Assembly (NCBI GenBank): GCA_944548615.1
Contig: OX155971.1
Coordinates: forward strand, 26,400,072 to 26,464,071
Direction of reading: 5' to 3'
From: Micropterix aruncella
Lineage: Eukaryota; Arthropoda; Insecta; Lepidoptera; Micropterigidae
Length of the DNA: 64,000 bases
This document shows positions 42,548-54,141 of this stretch, in pieces; positions within the stretch are counted from its first letter, which is position 1, and each line of letters begins with the position of its first letter. A program made the position numbers and the translations under genes. The notes below the pieces were generated by a model that had not been told where the DNA came from, did no database searches, and saw only the letters and a list, made by a program, of their open reading frames with translations.

Positions 42548-43530
42548 GGAATTCACCGACCGGAGTCGGGCCCATCATAATACTATTTTTTACACTTCTG
42601 GGGGGTGAGCAGTGGATTCCGGACTTACGAACCGGCTGTGGTTGGTTTAGGACAGCTGTCTTGCCACATGTGAGCGTTCACCTTACCACCCATTCACTCC
42701 CCCTTCGAAGCCATAGAATTTGAGATGCGCAAATCGCAGTTTTAGATAATTTTTCTAAGAAAGAGTTGATTATTTTTCTGGAAAGTCCAAGATCATTAAA
42801 GAGGTGAAATAGAGATTTAGCTGGCAGGCCACGAGCGCCAACTTCCATCGCGTGAAGGTGAACAGTGAAGCCGTTCCGGGTTACGGCATTTGCAAGATCA
42901 TGGTATTTATTTAATTTGTACTCGTGGTCTTTTGGGATATTTGATTCCCATGGAACAGTTAATTCTATAATAAGGGCCACCTTCCGAGATAGAGAGTAAA
43001 GGCTGTGCATCCGAGACTTTCAGGGAATTTATACTGCTTAGAAACCGAATCAACCTCCAGAATCCAATCTGTAGCTTTCTCAATTATTGAGAAAGGTTTT
43101 GTAGTTAAATGTTTTTTGCCTTTAGAGCCATCCCGCACAAACTGTATTGGGGGTTTGGAGGATACTGTCAAACCCTTGTTGGCACGAGCCACTGAGAGAC
43201 TAATTACCTCGCGAATAACAGCGAGAACTTTGTCATGGCGGTAAGTGTACCGTCCTTGATCTAAGGCCACATTGCAGCCAGCTAGAATGTGTCTAGCTGT
43301 GCAAGCGGTATTGCTACAGAGGGGAGAAGAACTATCCTCGGCAAAGCTCCAACGAGCGAGGTTACTGGGGTCTGGAAGTGTCTGCTGAAAGGCATTCAAA
43401 TAAAATTTCAGCATCTCTGGCGTCCAGTCATAGAGCATTACCTTCCAAAGGCATTGGAGGCGGAATGCAAAAGTCCCCAATTGTTGTCCAATCATTCTGA
43501 CATTGAAGGCCAATAGCATGAGCCATACTG
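42548..43530 (-). pseudogene. LINE with restriction-like endonuclease, C-terminal part (family C, copy 1)
   Basis: Two minus-strand frames join into one LINE C-terminus. First (43519-42965): a Cys-Cys-His-Cys knuckle LCSNTACTARHILAGC (about 43300-43345), GRYTYRHDKVLAVI, KATDWILEVDSVSK. Second (43010-42678): VALIIELTVPWESNIPKDHE, KLNKYHDLANAVTRNGF, EVGARGLPAKSLF, stopping after LWLRRGSEWVVR. The zinc knuckle followed by an E-x-T...KY module fits the restriction-like endonuclease of early-branching LINEs (R2/R4/NeSL/HERO group), which nick specific sites. A deletion of about 20 bp, including the RPD of the nuclease core (present at 51058-51645), causes the break. The 3' end is at GGAATTCACCGACC (42548). 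Confidence 0.75.
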
Positions 43531-43860
43531 TTGCTGTCGTAATCTCCCCGCAAAAGAGACTTCTTCAAGTCCACGTCGCTCGTGGTTGTACTGCCATACC
43601 CCAAACCAGTGCCATTTTCCAGACCATTGTATTTTCAGTAATATTTCATGTAAATCAAAAACACATATTGCTAGTGAGACTATCTATATTTTGTTACGTG
43701 CCATATAATATAATAAGCCTTTTTTTATACCGTTCGAGAGTAATTTGTGAAATTTAGAGTGAAGAAATAGCAGTCGATAAAGCGTTTTTACGACATTGTA
43801 TTTTTTATGACTTCCAGAGAGGAAACAACGCATCGGTTGCCTGTCAAAACTTATGCGCAG
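43531..43860. other. No clear gene
   Basis: Might hold a few more decayed codons of the family C LINE at its left edge; the rest is AT-rich and unassigned. Confidence 0.35.
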
Positions 43861-44480
43861 CATTTATTTATTTATTTATTTAAAGAAATGCACATTTTTA
43901 AACTACAGTACATTACATATTATCATTAGAGGTTCCGTTGTAAATAGTAGCAGAAAAGAGAGTACCGCAGCCCCGTTCTTGTTTAGATCAACGCCGCCTA
44001 ACTAGGTCTAGGCACATACTAAGGCAATTGTACCAAGAAAATGTATGGTTATGCATACTTCAAACTACAAATGTTAAAAGAGAAAAAAAATTGTATCTAA
44101 TAATATTAGGAATTAACTTTAGGGAATAAACAATGTATGTACAAATTAATAATTACTCTAAAGACTAGGTCATTGATATGTCAATGCGTCTGTCAGTCTG
44201 TCAGTCTGCAAATAATATTTGTAAAATACATAAAACACAATAAAATGAATTTCAATAACACGAAAAAGGTAAATAATTTATAGTAATTGCAATAAATAGT
44301 AAAATAATCAAATTGAAATAATTATGATGTTTAAAAAGGAATTATAAAAAATAGCCAAAAAATCAAATTGAAATGGTCAGAGGATTATCAAATTAAAATA
44401 GTCAATTATACATAAAATGTGCATGTTTCTATTTATAATATGATTTTGAATGTAATCGAATTAAAAACGAATAAAAATCA
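43861..44480 (-). mobile_element. LINE 3' UTR fragment (family M)
   Basis: Begins with a TTTATTTATTTATTTA run (43861-43882), the reversed tail of a LINE. The phrase cgcctaactaggtctaggca at about 43993 matches 46988-47040 (cgcctaactaggcctaggcc), which belongs to a LINE with recognisable protein further right. No coding part remains here. Confidence 0.55.
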
Positions 44481-44499
44481 TAAAAACCCATCAACATCG

Positions 44500-45008
44500 A
44501 TAAAAAATATAATAATAACAAATTAAATAATAATAATAAATTAAATTTGGAAGTTATATTTTAAATGTTGGTAATTTACTAAATTTCGTTACGGATATAA
44601 TTTAAGTTATGACTATATAGTTTATTATTGACCGAAGGATATGTGTATTTAATTATCTATTTACTTCAATGTTTTATTTTATTATAATTATATATTTACA
44701 TATTTTATTTTTATGCATATTTTTTCATTTCATAATTCAATGCTTTTTTCCCATTTTCGCTTTTTTTTCTTTTTGTTTATTTATTACTACTTTTTTTTTG
44801 TTTTGATTATGTTTTCTTTTTAAACTAGTATTTGTTTAATATGTCTGCCCTAGAACAAGTGTTCACACTTAGTTGGGCGACATGGGACCGATCTTCACTA
44901 TAAGCGTGACACAACTTGCTGTGGGTTTTATTTAAGTGTAGATATTAAATATAATTTGTTACGCTTGTTGCTTATTATGTACATTGCTTTAAATAAATAA
45001 ATAAATAA
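44500..45008 (+). mobile_element. LINE 3' UTR fragment (family Q)
   Basis: The phrase ctgccctagaacaagtgttc ... cacttagttgggcga matches the 3' UTR of the LINE at 4762-5874. It ends in an AAATAAATAAAT tail at about 45012. No coding part. Confidence 0.6.
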
Positions 45009-45009
45009 A

Positions 45010-45895
45010 TAAATATCTGAGCTTCAAAGAAGTTAATCGATATCGACGACCATATAAGAGCGATAATGGTGTCTGCATTACATTTTAAAGAATAATCCTC
45101 ATTTACAACTAGAAAAGTTGCAGAGAGTTCGGCATACCTACAACTGTTGTGGACCGTATTATATATCTTGGAGTTGTCTTGAAGCAAAGCATTTGGGTCC
45201 CACACGATTTGACTGAAAAGAATGTCAGATCATATAAAAATATGTTAATCACATCTCATTAGAGGCAATGTGAAGCCGATTTTGGACAAGCTGATTACTG
45301 GAGATAAAAAGTATATTATATAGGAGAATATTAAGAGAAGGATAGCTTACTGCAAACCTGTAACATCATCAGCAACTTTTGCAAAGCCAAATATTCAGAG
45401 AGAAAAGTACTGCATTGTTTGTGGTGGAACATAAATGCTTCAGTGTGTTACAAGTTGCTGAAAAAAATATTAAAAGCAATACCAATGTATACTGCAATCA
45501 GATTGATAAATTGCATGTAGATATCAAAGAAAGAAGGTCAGCATTACCGGTCATAAAAGAAATCGTGTTCCACCATGGTAATGCTCGACCACATACCGAA
45601 ATGTTGACACAACCAAAAGTTATTGCGTTGGGATAGAATGTTCGTAGTAGTCCACCATATTTACCTGATATTGTACCATTTGATTACCATAAATTTATAT
45701 ATCTGCAAAATACATAAGAGAGAAAAAATTTTTATTTCAAAAGTGCTTTTAAGGTAGGTAGTGCTTTTAAGGTAGGCTGACTATTTTCAACCCAAGAAGG
45801 AGAACTTTTTAAAAAACAGAAACTAACAGGTTACCTGAAAGATGGCAACAAAAAGTTAAAAAAGATGGAGATTATATTATTAAATAATAATAAAA
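45010..45895 (+). pseudogene. mariner-type transposase remnant
   Basis: Plus strand, several frames: NPHLTTRKVAES and SIWVPHDLTEKN (N-terminal half and linker), then ITGDEKW-like (acttggag region: ITGDKKYII, first catalytic Asp), CVWWNIKCFSV-like, RSALPVIKEIVFHHGNARPH (the second Asp of HHDNARPH is Gly here), SPPYLPDI-PFDYH (third acidic block of YSPDLAPSDYHLF) and LPERWQQ-like C-terminal sequence near 45835. This is the mariner order with a 34-residue D-D spacing. Many stops and shifts and the Asp-to-Gly change show it is dead. Terminal repeats were not found. Confidence 0.75.
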
Positions 45896-46137
45896 ATGTA
45901 CTATTATAAATTGATTCAAATAATTTCTTTAAAATGCGACAGAACTTTTCCTATAACCCAATACTTTATATACGCTATTATTACTATTATACGCACTTAC
46001 ACTCCATATCCACACACTCAACACTCATACACGCACACACCCTAAACACAAGCCTCTTATGTAGTAGTACATTTGTCATTATTTTAATTTTATTGAGTAG
46101 TTCAATATAACTTCTGTAATTTTAAATTAATCTGTGT

Positions 46138-46570
46138 GATTTTAATAAAGAAATCGCCGTTTTAGATATTTTTTCTAGGAAAGAGTTGATTATTTTTCTG
46201 GAAAGACAAATATCTTTAAAGAGATACAACAAAGATTTGGCTGGCAGGCCACGAGCGCCAACTTTCACCGCGTGAAGGTGAACAGTGTAGTCGTTCCGGA
46301 TGATGGCATTTGCGAGATCATGGTATTTATTTAATTTGTACTCGTGTTCTTTTGGGATATTTGATTCCCATGGAACAGTTAATTCTATAATAAGGGCCAC
46401 CTTCCGAGATAGAGAGTAAAGGCTGTGCATCCGAGACTTTCAGGGAATTTATACTGCTTAGAAACCGAATCAACCTCCAGAATCCAAGTTAATTCTATAA
46501 TAAGGGCCAGCTTCCGAGAAGAGTTATATCTGGACGGACCTCCAGAATCCAATCTGAAGCTTTCTCGATT
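46138..46570 (-). pseudogene. Family C LINE fragment, copy 2 (rearranged)
   Basis: A minus-strand frame (46122-46430) reads VALIIELTVPWESNIPKEHE, KLNKYHDLANAI and EVGARGLPAKSLLY, the restriction-like endonuclease of family C. To the right, about 40 bp are duplicated (cctccagaatccaa appears twice, gttaattctataataaggg twice), so it is locally rearranged. Its 3' UTR is missing. Confidence 0.7.
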
Positions 46571-47248
46571 ATTGAGAAATATACATTATATTTCGACGTA
46601 ACAAAATTCTATACCGATACTATTTTTATCGACGAAGAGTACATACTGCCTACTAGAACGAAGGTAAGGCTAACACCTTTTCTTGTGTAACATATTTCCC
46701 TTTCAGTCCGGACGCAAAAGTATTGGAATGCCGAAATTGCGCGGTCGGTAACTTATGAGGGGTTCAAATTATACGGACAGAGGGAAAAAGATAAACCGAC
46801 ACCCGACATAACAAATCCGCCTGTCCGCCCGATACAAGTCGTAAAATATCGCTAAAGTTATTTAATTTTCTTTAATATTTTTTTTTTTTTATTAAAGGTA
46901 AAGCACCAAATATAATTTCCTGCAGCGTTACAAAAAAAATGGGTTTGGACCAGTAGCGAAAAATAGAGCACACTGCAGTATCTTGGTCACTACGTCAACA
47001 CCGCCTAACTAGGCCTAGGCCTGAACTAAGGAAGGTGTACCAGGGATTAATTTACCTGTGCACACAAAAAAAATAAAAAACTAACAACTAAACTTAAAAA
47101 TTAAACATGTTATAAAGATGAATTAAAATATCATCAAGAAGTATTTGAAACTATAATCATAAAATTATCGAGTAAATAAATAAAAATCGAAATCATAATA
47201 ATAGTAAATAGATAGATAGATACCTACTCAGTAAAATAAAAAAAAATA

Positions 47249-47845
47249 CGTGTGGCACTCGGGGACTGCCGCGGTAAAGCTATTGCATAGCATTTTTAAC
47301 AACTTATGCAAATATAATTATTTATTCATTTTATTTTTTTATTTTTTTCTGATATCAGATAACTGCGCTCTCTCGGAAAACGTTGACATTATTCCGAATC
47401 ATCTGCGGCTTCGGAATAATTTAAACGTCTTCCGATAGAGCGCCGCACACGAATTTTTTATTCGATAAAGCAAAAAAAAACGGATTATAAAAAAAAAATC
47501 GTAGATGAAAAGATAGATAATAAAATTATTTTTATAATGGTGCAGGTTTCATAATAATACGCCAGACAGTATTTGCGAAGTAGTCGTTTTTGTGTTCGGT
47601 TAGACCTAATTTCACAAATTAATTACACTATGTAATATAAACAAAATCTAAAATATTCAAGGCTAAGAATATTAGGAAAATGTTCTTGTTTAACATATAT
47701 TGTTTTCGAATTGTAAGCAGTACTCGTTTAGACGTAGTTATCAGTTTAGAATAATTAATTTTCGTTAACAAATTTCTTCATTCGGTCGCCGCGCTGGCCT
47801 AGGCCCGCGATAAAAGCTACGCAATAGCTTAAAAAAAAAAAAAAA
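47249..47845 (+). mobile_element. Family A repeat, copy 4
   Basis: The only plus-oriented copy. It begins CGTGTGGCACTCGGGGACTG at 47249 and ends GCTACGCAATAGCTT followed by 15 A (47831-47845), the clearest poly-A end of the family. The hairpin lies at 47366-47445, with a deletion in its loop. Confidence 0.85.
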
Positions 47846-48056
47846 TAAGAATAGGAATAAAAATAAAAATCATACTAGATAGTCAAATAATCTTAAAGGA
47901 ATCTTTAGTCTGAATTGTTATAATTCCATCTTCTAATAGGTTATATGCCCTGGGGCCCAAAACAGTAAAATTCCTTTGACCAAAAGAAGTCATCATTCGG
48001 GGAATATCTATTTTTTAGCAACGGATCGCCGTGTTATATGCATTTGTTGTGAGAAT

Positions 48057-48355
48057 GGGCCCGATTGCGTTTCTTTGTGAACTAAAACTAAAATTAGTCC
48101 AAGCGAACGAGACAGAGCAATATGTTAGAGCGGATTATGAAACGAATGATCGTCGATAAATACTACCTGCTGAACTTATACTCGTCCGAATAAATTCGAG
48201 CATATTTCGTGCGGTGTAAGATTTGACCTTGGCGGGCAGGTCTAATGCGAAAAAGTGACAACCGGCCATCTCACACTCCGCTCTAGCGTATTGCTCTGTC
48301 ACGTTCACACGGACTAATTAACGATTTTAGTTCACGAAGAAACGCAATCGAGCCC
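48057..48355. mobile_element. MITE with long inverted ends and AAT target duplication
   Basis: Ends GGGCCCGATTGCGTTTCTTT and AAGAAACGCAATCGAGCCC are inverted, and the similarity extends inwards for about 70 bp (agtccaagcgaacgagacag against ctgtcacgttcacacggact). Flanked by AAT at 48054-48056 and 48356-48358. 299 bp, no protein. It sits inside the LINE coding remnant. A related end (acgaagaaacgcaatcgagc) is seen again at 48942. Confidence 0.85.
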
Positions 48356-48685
48356 AATGTCCTGTTGCATTTGAATTGAATAAAATTTACACAGAATTTT
48401 AAGTAGAGCTGTCTCAAATCCAATACTTCATATTCCCCAAACAATTTTTCCGATGAGCCACATATTTAAGGTATGCTTCTTTTCAATTTATATTCGAGAT
48501 AGATTTTTACTCTAGAAGTTTTAAGGACAATATAAATCCCATATTACTTTTAGGGATTCTATTTCAATTATTTTTTATATTTATATTTCTATCGAATGCA
48601 GGAACCATTTATCGTGTGGTCGCCTCGCGAGTGGCCTTCGAAGTCGCTCCCGTGCGTACGCTTCTGTCTAAACCCGTGCTTCTAA

Positions 48686-48849
48686 GGGGCTTTCTAGACG
48701 ATCAAGCATGCTTGTCAAGCATCGCGTCGCGGGCTGGGAGGGGATCGTAAACCGCAGAACAAAAGCAAATATTTTTGCTGCGGTTTACGATCCCTTCTCA
48801 GCCCGAGACGCAATGCTTGACAAGCATGCTTGATCGTCTGGAGAGCCCC
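48686..48849. mobile_element. Foldback MITE with TAA target duplication
   Basis: Arms of about 72 bp pair around a 20-bp A/T-rich loop: GGGGCTTTCTAGACGATCAA at left, TTGATCGTCTGGAGAGCCCC at right, with gatcgtaaaccgcag opposing ctgcggtttacgatc next to the loop. TAA flanks both sides (48683-48685 and 48850-48852), the 3-bp type expected for PIF/Harbinger MITEs. 164 bp. Confidence 0.85.
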
Positions 48850-48852
48850 TAA

Positions 48853-48966
48853 GTATCTGAGACGATCAAGCATGCTTGTCAAGCATGCTTGTCAAGCATG
48901 TCAAGGGAGGGGATTGTAAACTGCAGGAAATACGTAAACCGCACGAAGAAACGCAATCGAGCCCAT
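48853..48966. repeat. Diverged MITE pieces next to the foldback element
   Basis: gagacgatcaagcatgcttg with two further tandem gtcaagcatgctt-like steps repeats the arm of the element just left; then aagaaacgcaatcgagccca (48942-48963) repeats the end of the MITE at 48057. A composite of two MITE types. Confidence 0.6.
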
Positions 48967-50122
48967 TGTTTATATACAAGGGATATAGGACACAATATTT
49001 AGAAAATATCACACACTATATCACCTATACAAATATCAAATATTTATAGTAAAAATAACTACTTAGTACCATAGTAGTAGATAAGTTTATGAATAAAAGA
49101 GAATTAGCCAATAAGTAAGATATACATAGATATATGATCAGTGTGCGTTCGGGTGTCAGGTAAGATTTTGCGTCTGGGCCGTCAGCATTCCTTTGTTTTA
49201 CATTGGGCTTGTGTAAGCAAGTTCATGGATGTCTAAACTTGTGTACACTTTGTCTAAACTTCGGATAGATACTAATCAAATACGACATGGATTAACGACT
49301 TAAACTTTGTTATTATTACTTCTTTACACAAGCACAATTAATGTTATAAGTCCATAGTTGTTACACTCTGGGTACAGCTCCTTTTGAACAGGCTGAAAAG
49401 ACATTTTCTCGTACTATAAATACTCGATGTGGTGTATTTACTTACTAGCTGACCCGTGCCCACTTCGTTGGGCGGTAAAACGTTGTGATGAAATTACGGT
49501 TCGGTTAGTACTGAGTGCTATGATTTACTTCCTGACTGCCATAAGAAGGGTTATATTTTTACTGCATATATATGTATGTGCATATATGCATGCCAATTTG
49601 ACTATATTACCGTTATTTGTGAGTGTCTTTTTGTGAGTGTCTTATCTCTTTAACAATTTATGCAGTAAAGGTGAAATTATATGCAGTAAACGGGAAAAGT
49701 CTTTTGTTTTAAACACTTGAGACAATAAATTTACTTATTTCGATAATAATTCATAATTGTTGATAATATGACCAATAAACATGACCTAACGATTTAAATT
49801 AATTTTTAATATAAAATACTACTTTTTGTTACATAAATATAAAAGTTAGACATATGCTGTCGGTGACTTTTTTGTAGGCATTATCAAGCTCTACAACATT
49901 TCTCTAAAACTTAATCATTTATCTATCATCGTTAAGGCAGCGTTCGTTAGATACGTTTTCGTTCGACCGTTTTTCCGACGTTATACCCGAGGGAAACGCA
50001 GAGGAAAATTGCTTAATAGCAACTACACTTAACTTGATTACATTTTTATATCTGTCATTCGAAAATTATTACCTCGCCATTTCTCTTATCACTTGGGAAC
50101 AATTCTGGCTGTAGTCCTAAAG
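48967..50122 (-). other. No gene; putative Helitron 3' terminus at 49444-49480
   Basis: At 49444 the minus strand ends ...GCCCAACGAAGTGGGC-ACGGGTCAGCTAGT: a 5-bp stem (GCCCA/TGGGC) followed about 11 bases later by CTAGT, the classical Helitron 3' end. No helicase is near. The remainder of the stretch has no recognised feature. Confidence 0.45.
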
Positions 50123-50739
50123 TGGGAGCTAATAAGCCCTGTTGCAGTTAGGCTATTAAGATACACGTGTTTAGAGTCGGTCAAACTCACGGGTCAACAC
50201 CCATCCGGCGGCCTCCACGCAGAAGTGTGAGCCCTGGTAGGACTCTGGCCTGCGGGATAGTTTCCCCTAGGAGTCAACCTTCAGACGCTCCTGACGGTTT
50301 GCGCACCGCACGGCGTCAGCCAATCGATTGTGCATTCCGACCGACAGGCGGGGGAGTCTGTAAACAGTACTGTCTGCGATAAAGCGGCGGTAGTTGTTAA
50401 CCTTACGGCAACTGTTCTTGAAACGAGCAATCGGCTACCCGATACCAGGTGAACAACCCGGCAAAGGATGCCGTGGTCCGCGATAAATTTGATAGACACC
50501 GTGTCACCGCTACGTAAGGGGGGACCGCGCAAGCGACCTCGAACCTGTAAACAGCCGGGAGATCGGAGTAATCTGGTCCCAACTGGGAGTAAGGGCGCGA
50601 GTGTCGGCCCGCGGTGAGGCGTTGGTTTAGGTTGAGGCGTTTTCGTCCCAAGTCTTCTACGCTCACCTCACGGGAGACAGAACGATCTAGTATCGTTAAA
50701 ACTTCCTAAGGTGACGGGTTCGCCCATTGTAGTTGACAG
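50123..50739 (-). mobile_element. Family B repeat, near-complete reversed copy
   Basis: From gggagctaataagccctgtt to gttgtagttgacagc. Flanks show ggctgtagtcct (50107) and agctgtgtagcct (50738), which could be an imperfect target duplication of about 12 bp. About 320 bp of unassigned AT-rich sequence follow to 51057. Confidence 0.8.
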
Positions 50740-51057
50740 CTGTGTAGCCTGTTTCGGATAGGAACGGTTTAGAGATCACGACGCGTACGCAGCGACGTGC
50801 CGCCACTGCGTGGTAATATCAAGTTACTTTGTGACTATTGATAAAATGTTGCAAGTTTTCATTATATTTCAAAATGTAATGATAACAATTAAAAATATGT
50901 TATTATTAATATACATGAATTCATTACAATTCATTCATAAAAGTGAGAAAAAAATATTACGAAACATAGCGTTAAAAATGTCAAAAAAAAAAATTTGTTA
51001 CCACTGACAAAGAGTAAAATAAAATGTCTTAATAATAAATACAAACGGAGCTGCCAT

Positions 51058-51645
51058 GGAATTCACCGACCGGAGTCGGGCCCATCATAATACAATTTTT
51101 TACACTTCTGGGGGGTGAGCAGTGGATTCCGGACTTACGAACCGGCTGTGGTAGGTTTAGGACAGCTGTCTTGCCACATGTGAGCGTTCACCTTGCCACC
51201 CATTCACTCCCCCTTCGAAGCCATAGAATTTGAGATGCGCAAATCGCAGTTTTAGATAATTTTTCTAAGAAAGAGTTGATTATTTTTCTGGAAAGGCCAA
51301 GATCTTTAAAGAGGTGAAATAGAGATTTAGCTGGCAGGCCACGAGCGCCAACTTCCACCGCGTGAAGGTGAACAGTGAAGCCGTTCCGGGTTACGGCATT
51401 TGCGAGATCATGGTATTTATTTAATTTGTACTCGTGGTCTTTTGGGATATTTGATTCCCATGGAACAGTTAATTCTACGATAAGAGCCACCTTCCGAGAT
51501 AGAGAGTAAAGAGTTATATCTGGACGGAGGGCTGTGCATCCGAGACTTTCAGGGAATTTATACTGCTTAGAGACCGTATCAACCTCCAGAATCCAATCTG
51601 TAGCTTTCTCGATTATTGAGAAAGGTTTTGTAGTTAAATGTTTTT
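51058..51645 (-). pseudogene. Family C LINE 3' end with intact nuclease core, copy 3
   Basis: Minus strand reads ALRPDITLYSLSRKVAL then IVELTVPWESNIPKDHEYKL and NKYHDLANAVTRNGFTVHL, EVGARGLPAKSLFHLF, ending LWLRRGSEWVAR at 51188. Unlike copy 1 it keeps the RPD, so the restriction-like endonuclease pattern RPD ... ELT ... K..KY is complete. The 3' UTR ends at the same GGAATTCACCGACC (51058) as copy 1 (42548), fixing the element's true 3' end. 5'-truncated at about 51645, where it meets acattacgttacattacgtt repeats. Confidence 0.75.
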
Positions 51646-54141
51646 TACATTACGTTACATTACGTTACGTTTTTACATTACGTTACAAATTAAAATAATC
51701 AGTAAAATATTCATATATACCTAGTAATAGAAATAGACTATAAATTTTATATTAGCATTGTCAAATAGAAAAATATAAATGTCAAATATAAAATCCGGCC
51801 GTCTGCTATATGATAATTGCCTTTAGACAGGGTTCAAAGTGAAAAAAACTCGGCATTTCTAACTTGTACTTACGGAAAAATACGGAACCCTATTCTATTT
51901 AGAAATACTATTTTGATATTTATTAGATTCTCTATCAAAGGTTTCGTTTTGCTAGGTATACAAAAATATTTAGATATACCCTCATAAAAACTCATAAAAA
52001 CCAATAAAAAGTTTGATGATTTCTCGGAAAAAAAATGATGATGTTTGACAATGGAATTTTACAAGAAATATCCGCAAAATGACTCGCGAAATTATTCTAG
52101 CGGCCGTCTATGTACCTATGGTAATAATGAGACATTTAGTATGGATTTTAGGATGCGTTCGAATTAGAAAATAATATTACTGTGCGCTCCGGGAGCCATC
52201 CGACAATATTGGTCATCACGTAGTCAACGGTGTTCTGATGTGCAACCAAATTTGGTCGTTACGTAGCCGAAGTGGGTGGGCCGTTACCGTAATGGGTATA
52301 AAACATTTTTTTTAAAATATCGTAATAATAATCGTAGGGAAAAAAAACCATATACATAAAACTGAAAGGAGCCTCGAGATCTCGACGATTTACAGAGATT
52401 CATAACTGGCGATTTCGAACGAATACCATAATCATACGGATAATACCTACTATACTTCCAAGTTAGTGATGCACATGATCGAATGATGCATTCTTAATGT
52501 ATTTTAGCCCAGTTTTTTTTATCTTTCTAGACATCTTCTTTATTGGTTGGGCTTCTTTCTTTTTTTATTGTCTAAAGATTACCAAAATGACTCAATTAAA
52601 CTATGATCGACTCTGGGTAGGCCAATCAAACAAATCAAGTATCCTAGCAACTTCCTTTTTTTTATATTTTTTTTCTGTATCCTTGGGGCTGTTATTATCA
52701 GCTTATTCTTAAACAATCTGCGTCTAGGTGGAATTGCATAATGCCCTAATATTTTTATGTAACCATCTGCATTCAGTCTCTCATGAATTCTGACCAAGGG
52801 TACTACCAAATTCGCCGAAAAGACCCCCTTACCAAGACCCCAGCGGCATTAGTATAGAAAAGTTACCTTATAGTATAGAAAAGTATAGAAAATATACCTT
52901 AGAATTACATTCTATATTGTACTCCCTATAACAGCTGAAAGATTTAAAATAAATAAATAAACCTTAAGTAGATGTTGATAGGACATCCCTTCTCAGATCT
53001 GACCGAATTCGAACTTATCAAATATTTAATTCATTTAAATGATAGTTTTGAATAAGTATTCACAGATTCGTTGACTACATCACTTTCAAATTACATAAAG
53101 CAACAGTAATTTAAAAACATCGTCTATAAAATTAGCTACCTATTGATTATATTGATTTCTTGATTATTGTTGACTGATTTAGATAGTATTATTTGAATCT
53201 TCTTTCTTAGTATTTCATTAATTTCTTTTTTCTTTATATCTTTCGACTATATATTTATGTCTTTTTTCTTAGTGTATATTTTGCTGCGCGAATATGATCC
53301 GTACGCATTAATGCCGATGGTGAGTGTGTTCGTCTCGTGTTTAAATATTGTATAATATAGAATCAATAACGAAGTGTGCACTCTTGTCCCACCATACACG
53401 GCCATTCGCAAAATGTATAAAGTTAATAGCATTTCTCGCGACTACGAATAGGAGGGTCTCGCTCATTAGCGACGGAGTTATGATTGATGACGTCACTTTC
53501 AGATATAATGTGGGTACTATAAGAGTACCGACCTATTATAGTTCTGCTATTTGCCCCTCGAGCCAAGTTTATTCGCTACCAAGAGGCGTGTATCAAGGCG
53601 TTAAAACATGTTTACAATATGAGAGCTATACGTACTAATTCAATGGCCAAATTTTACTAGCTTTTTGAGTCCGGTGTTTTTTTAATTATGTTAATAGTGG
53701 GAATATACATAATATTCGAAATTGTATTAGGTATTAAACCTTAAGAAATCTTAATTTGATTTTGCAACGTAGTATGTATGATGTCTCTGCAAGTGAAATC
53801 CCCGACGCGTCTAGAAAAAATGCTCCTTACAGAAGACAGAAGGAGACGGGCCCCCGTCTTACTGAAATAATACACAGAATATACACGGAATAAACCAGTA
53901 TATAATAAGTATAATGTCCACTGAAGATCTGCTAAGAAATGGATCCGATCTAGCTCGAAAATATTCCAGAGGTTTAAACGCAGTTCATTTCTGCCAGGAT
54001 CTCGCCGTATTAAAAAAAAACATGCTCCACTTATAATCGGAATAAACGAAAATATCAATGCATTCGACCTATTGTCACAGGTAGGTATGTGCAAACGTGA
54101 CTTGCAATAAACCTTTTGCAACATTAGTATAGCTTTAAGTA
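51646..54141. other. No recognised gene
   Basis: Begins with four copies of a ttacgttaca-like step (51648-51690). Otherwise AT-rich, with no frame resembling a known family; frames near 53348-53638 and 53741-54169 carry no recognisable domain. Confidence 0.35.

Larger units (their letters stand above)
46880..48600 (-). pseudogene. LINE C-terminus and 3' UTR (family M), broken by two insertions
   Basis: On the minus strand, about 48500-48400 reads KLFGEYEVLDLRQLYLK, is interrupted by a MITE (48057-48355), and resumes at about 48050 with TTNAYNTAIRC, RMMTSFGQRNFTVLGPRAYN and LLEDGIITIQTKDSFKII, then a stop at about 47890. This is the LINE C-terminal tail also seen at 4743-5312 (TFGQRHFVYIAPRIFN). 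The 3' UTR runs to a T-run near 46880 and is itself interrupted by family A (47249-47845). At least three stops; a dead copy. Confidence 0.65.

Noticed and set aside
46680..46790. Possible host exon after a polypyrimidine-AG (tttccctttcag at about 46706)
   Set aside because: The open frame is short, there is no good donor, and nothing in the translation is recognisable.
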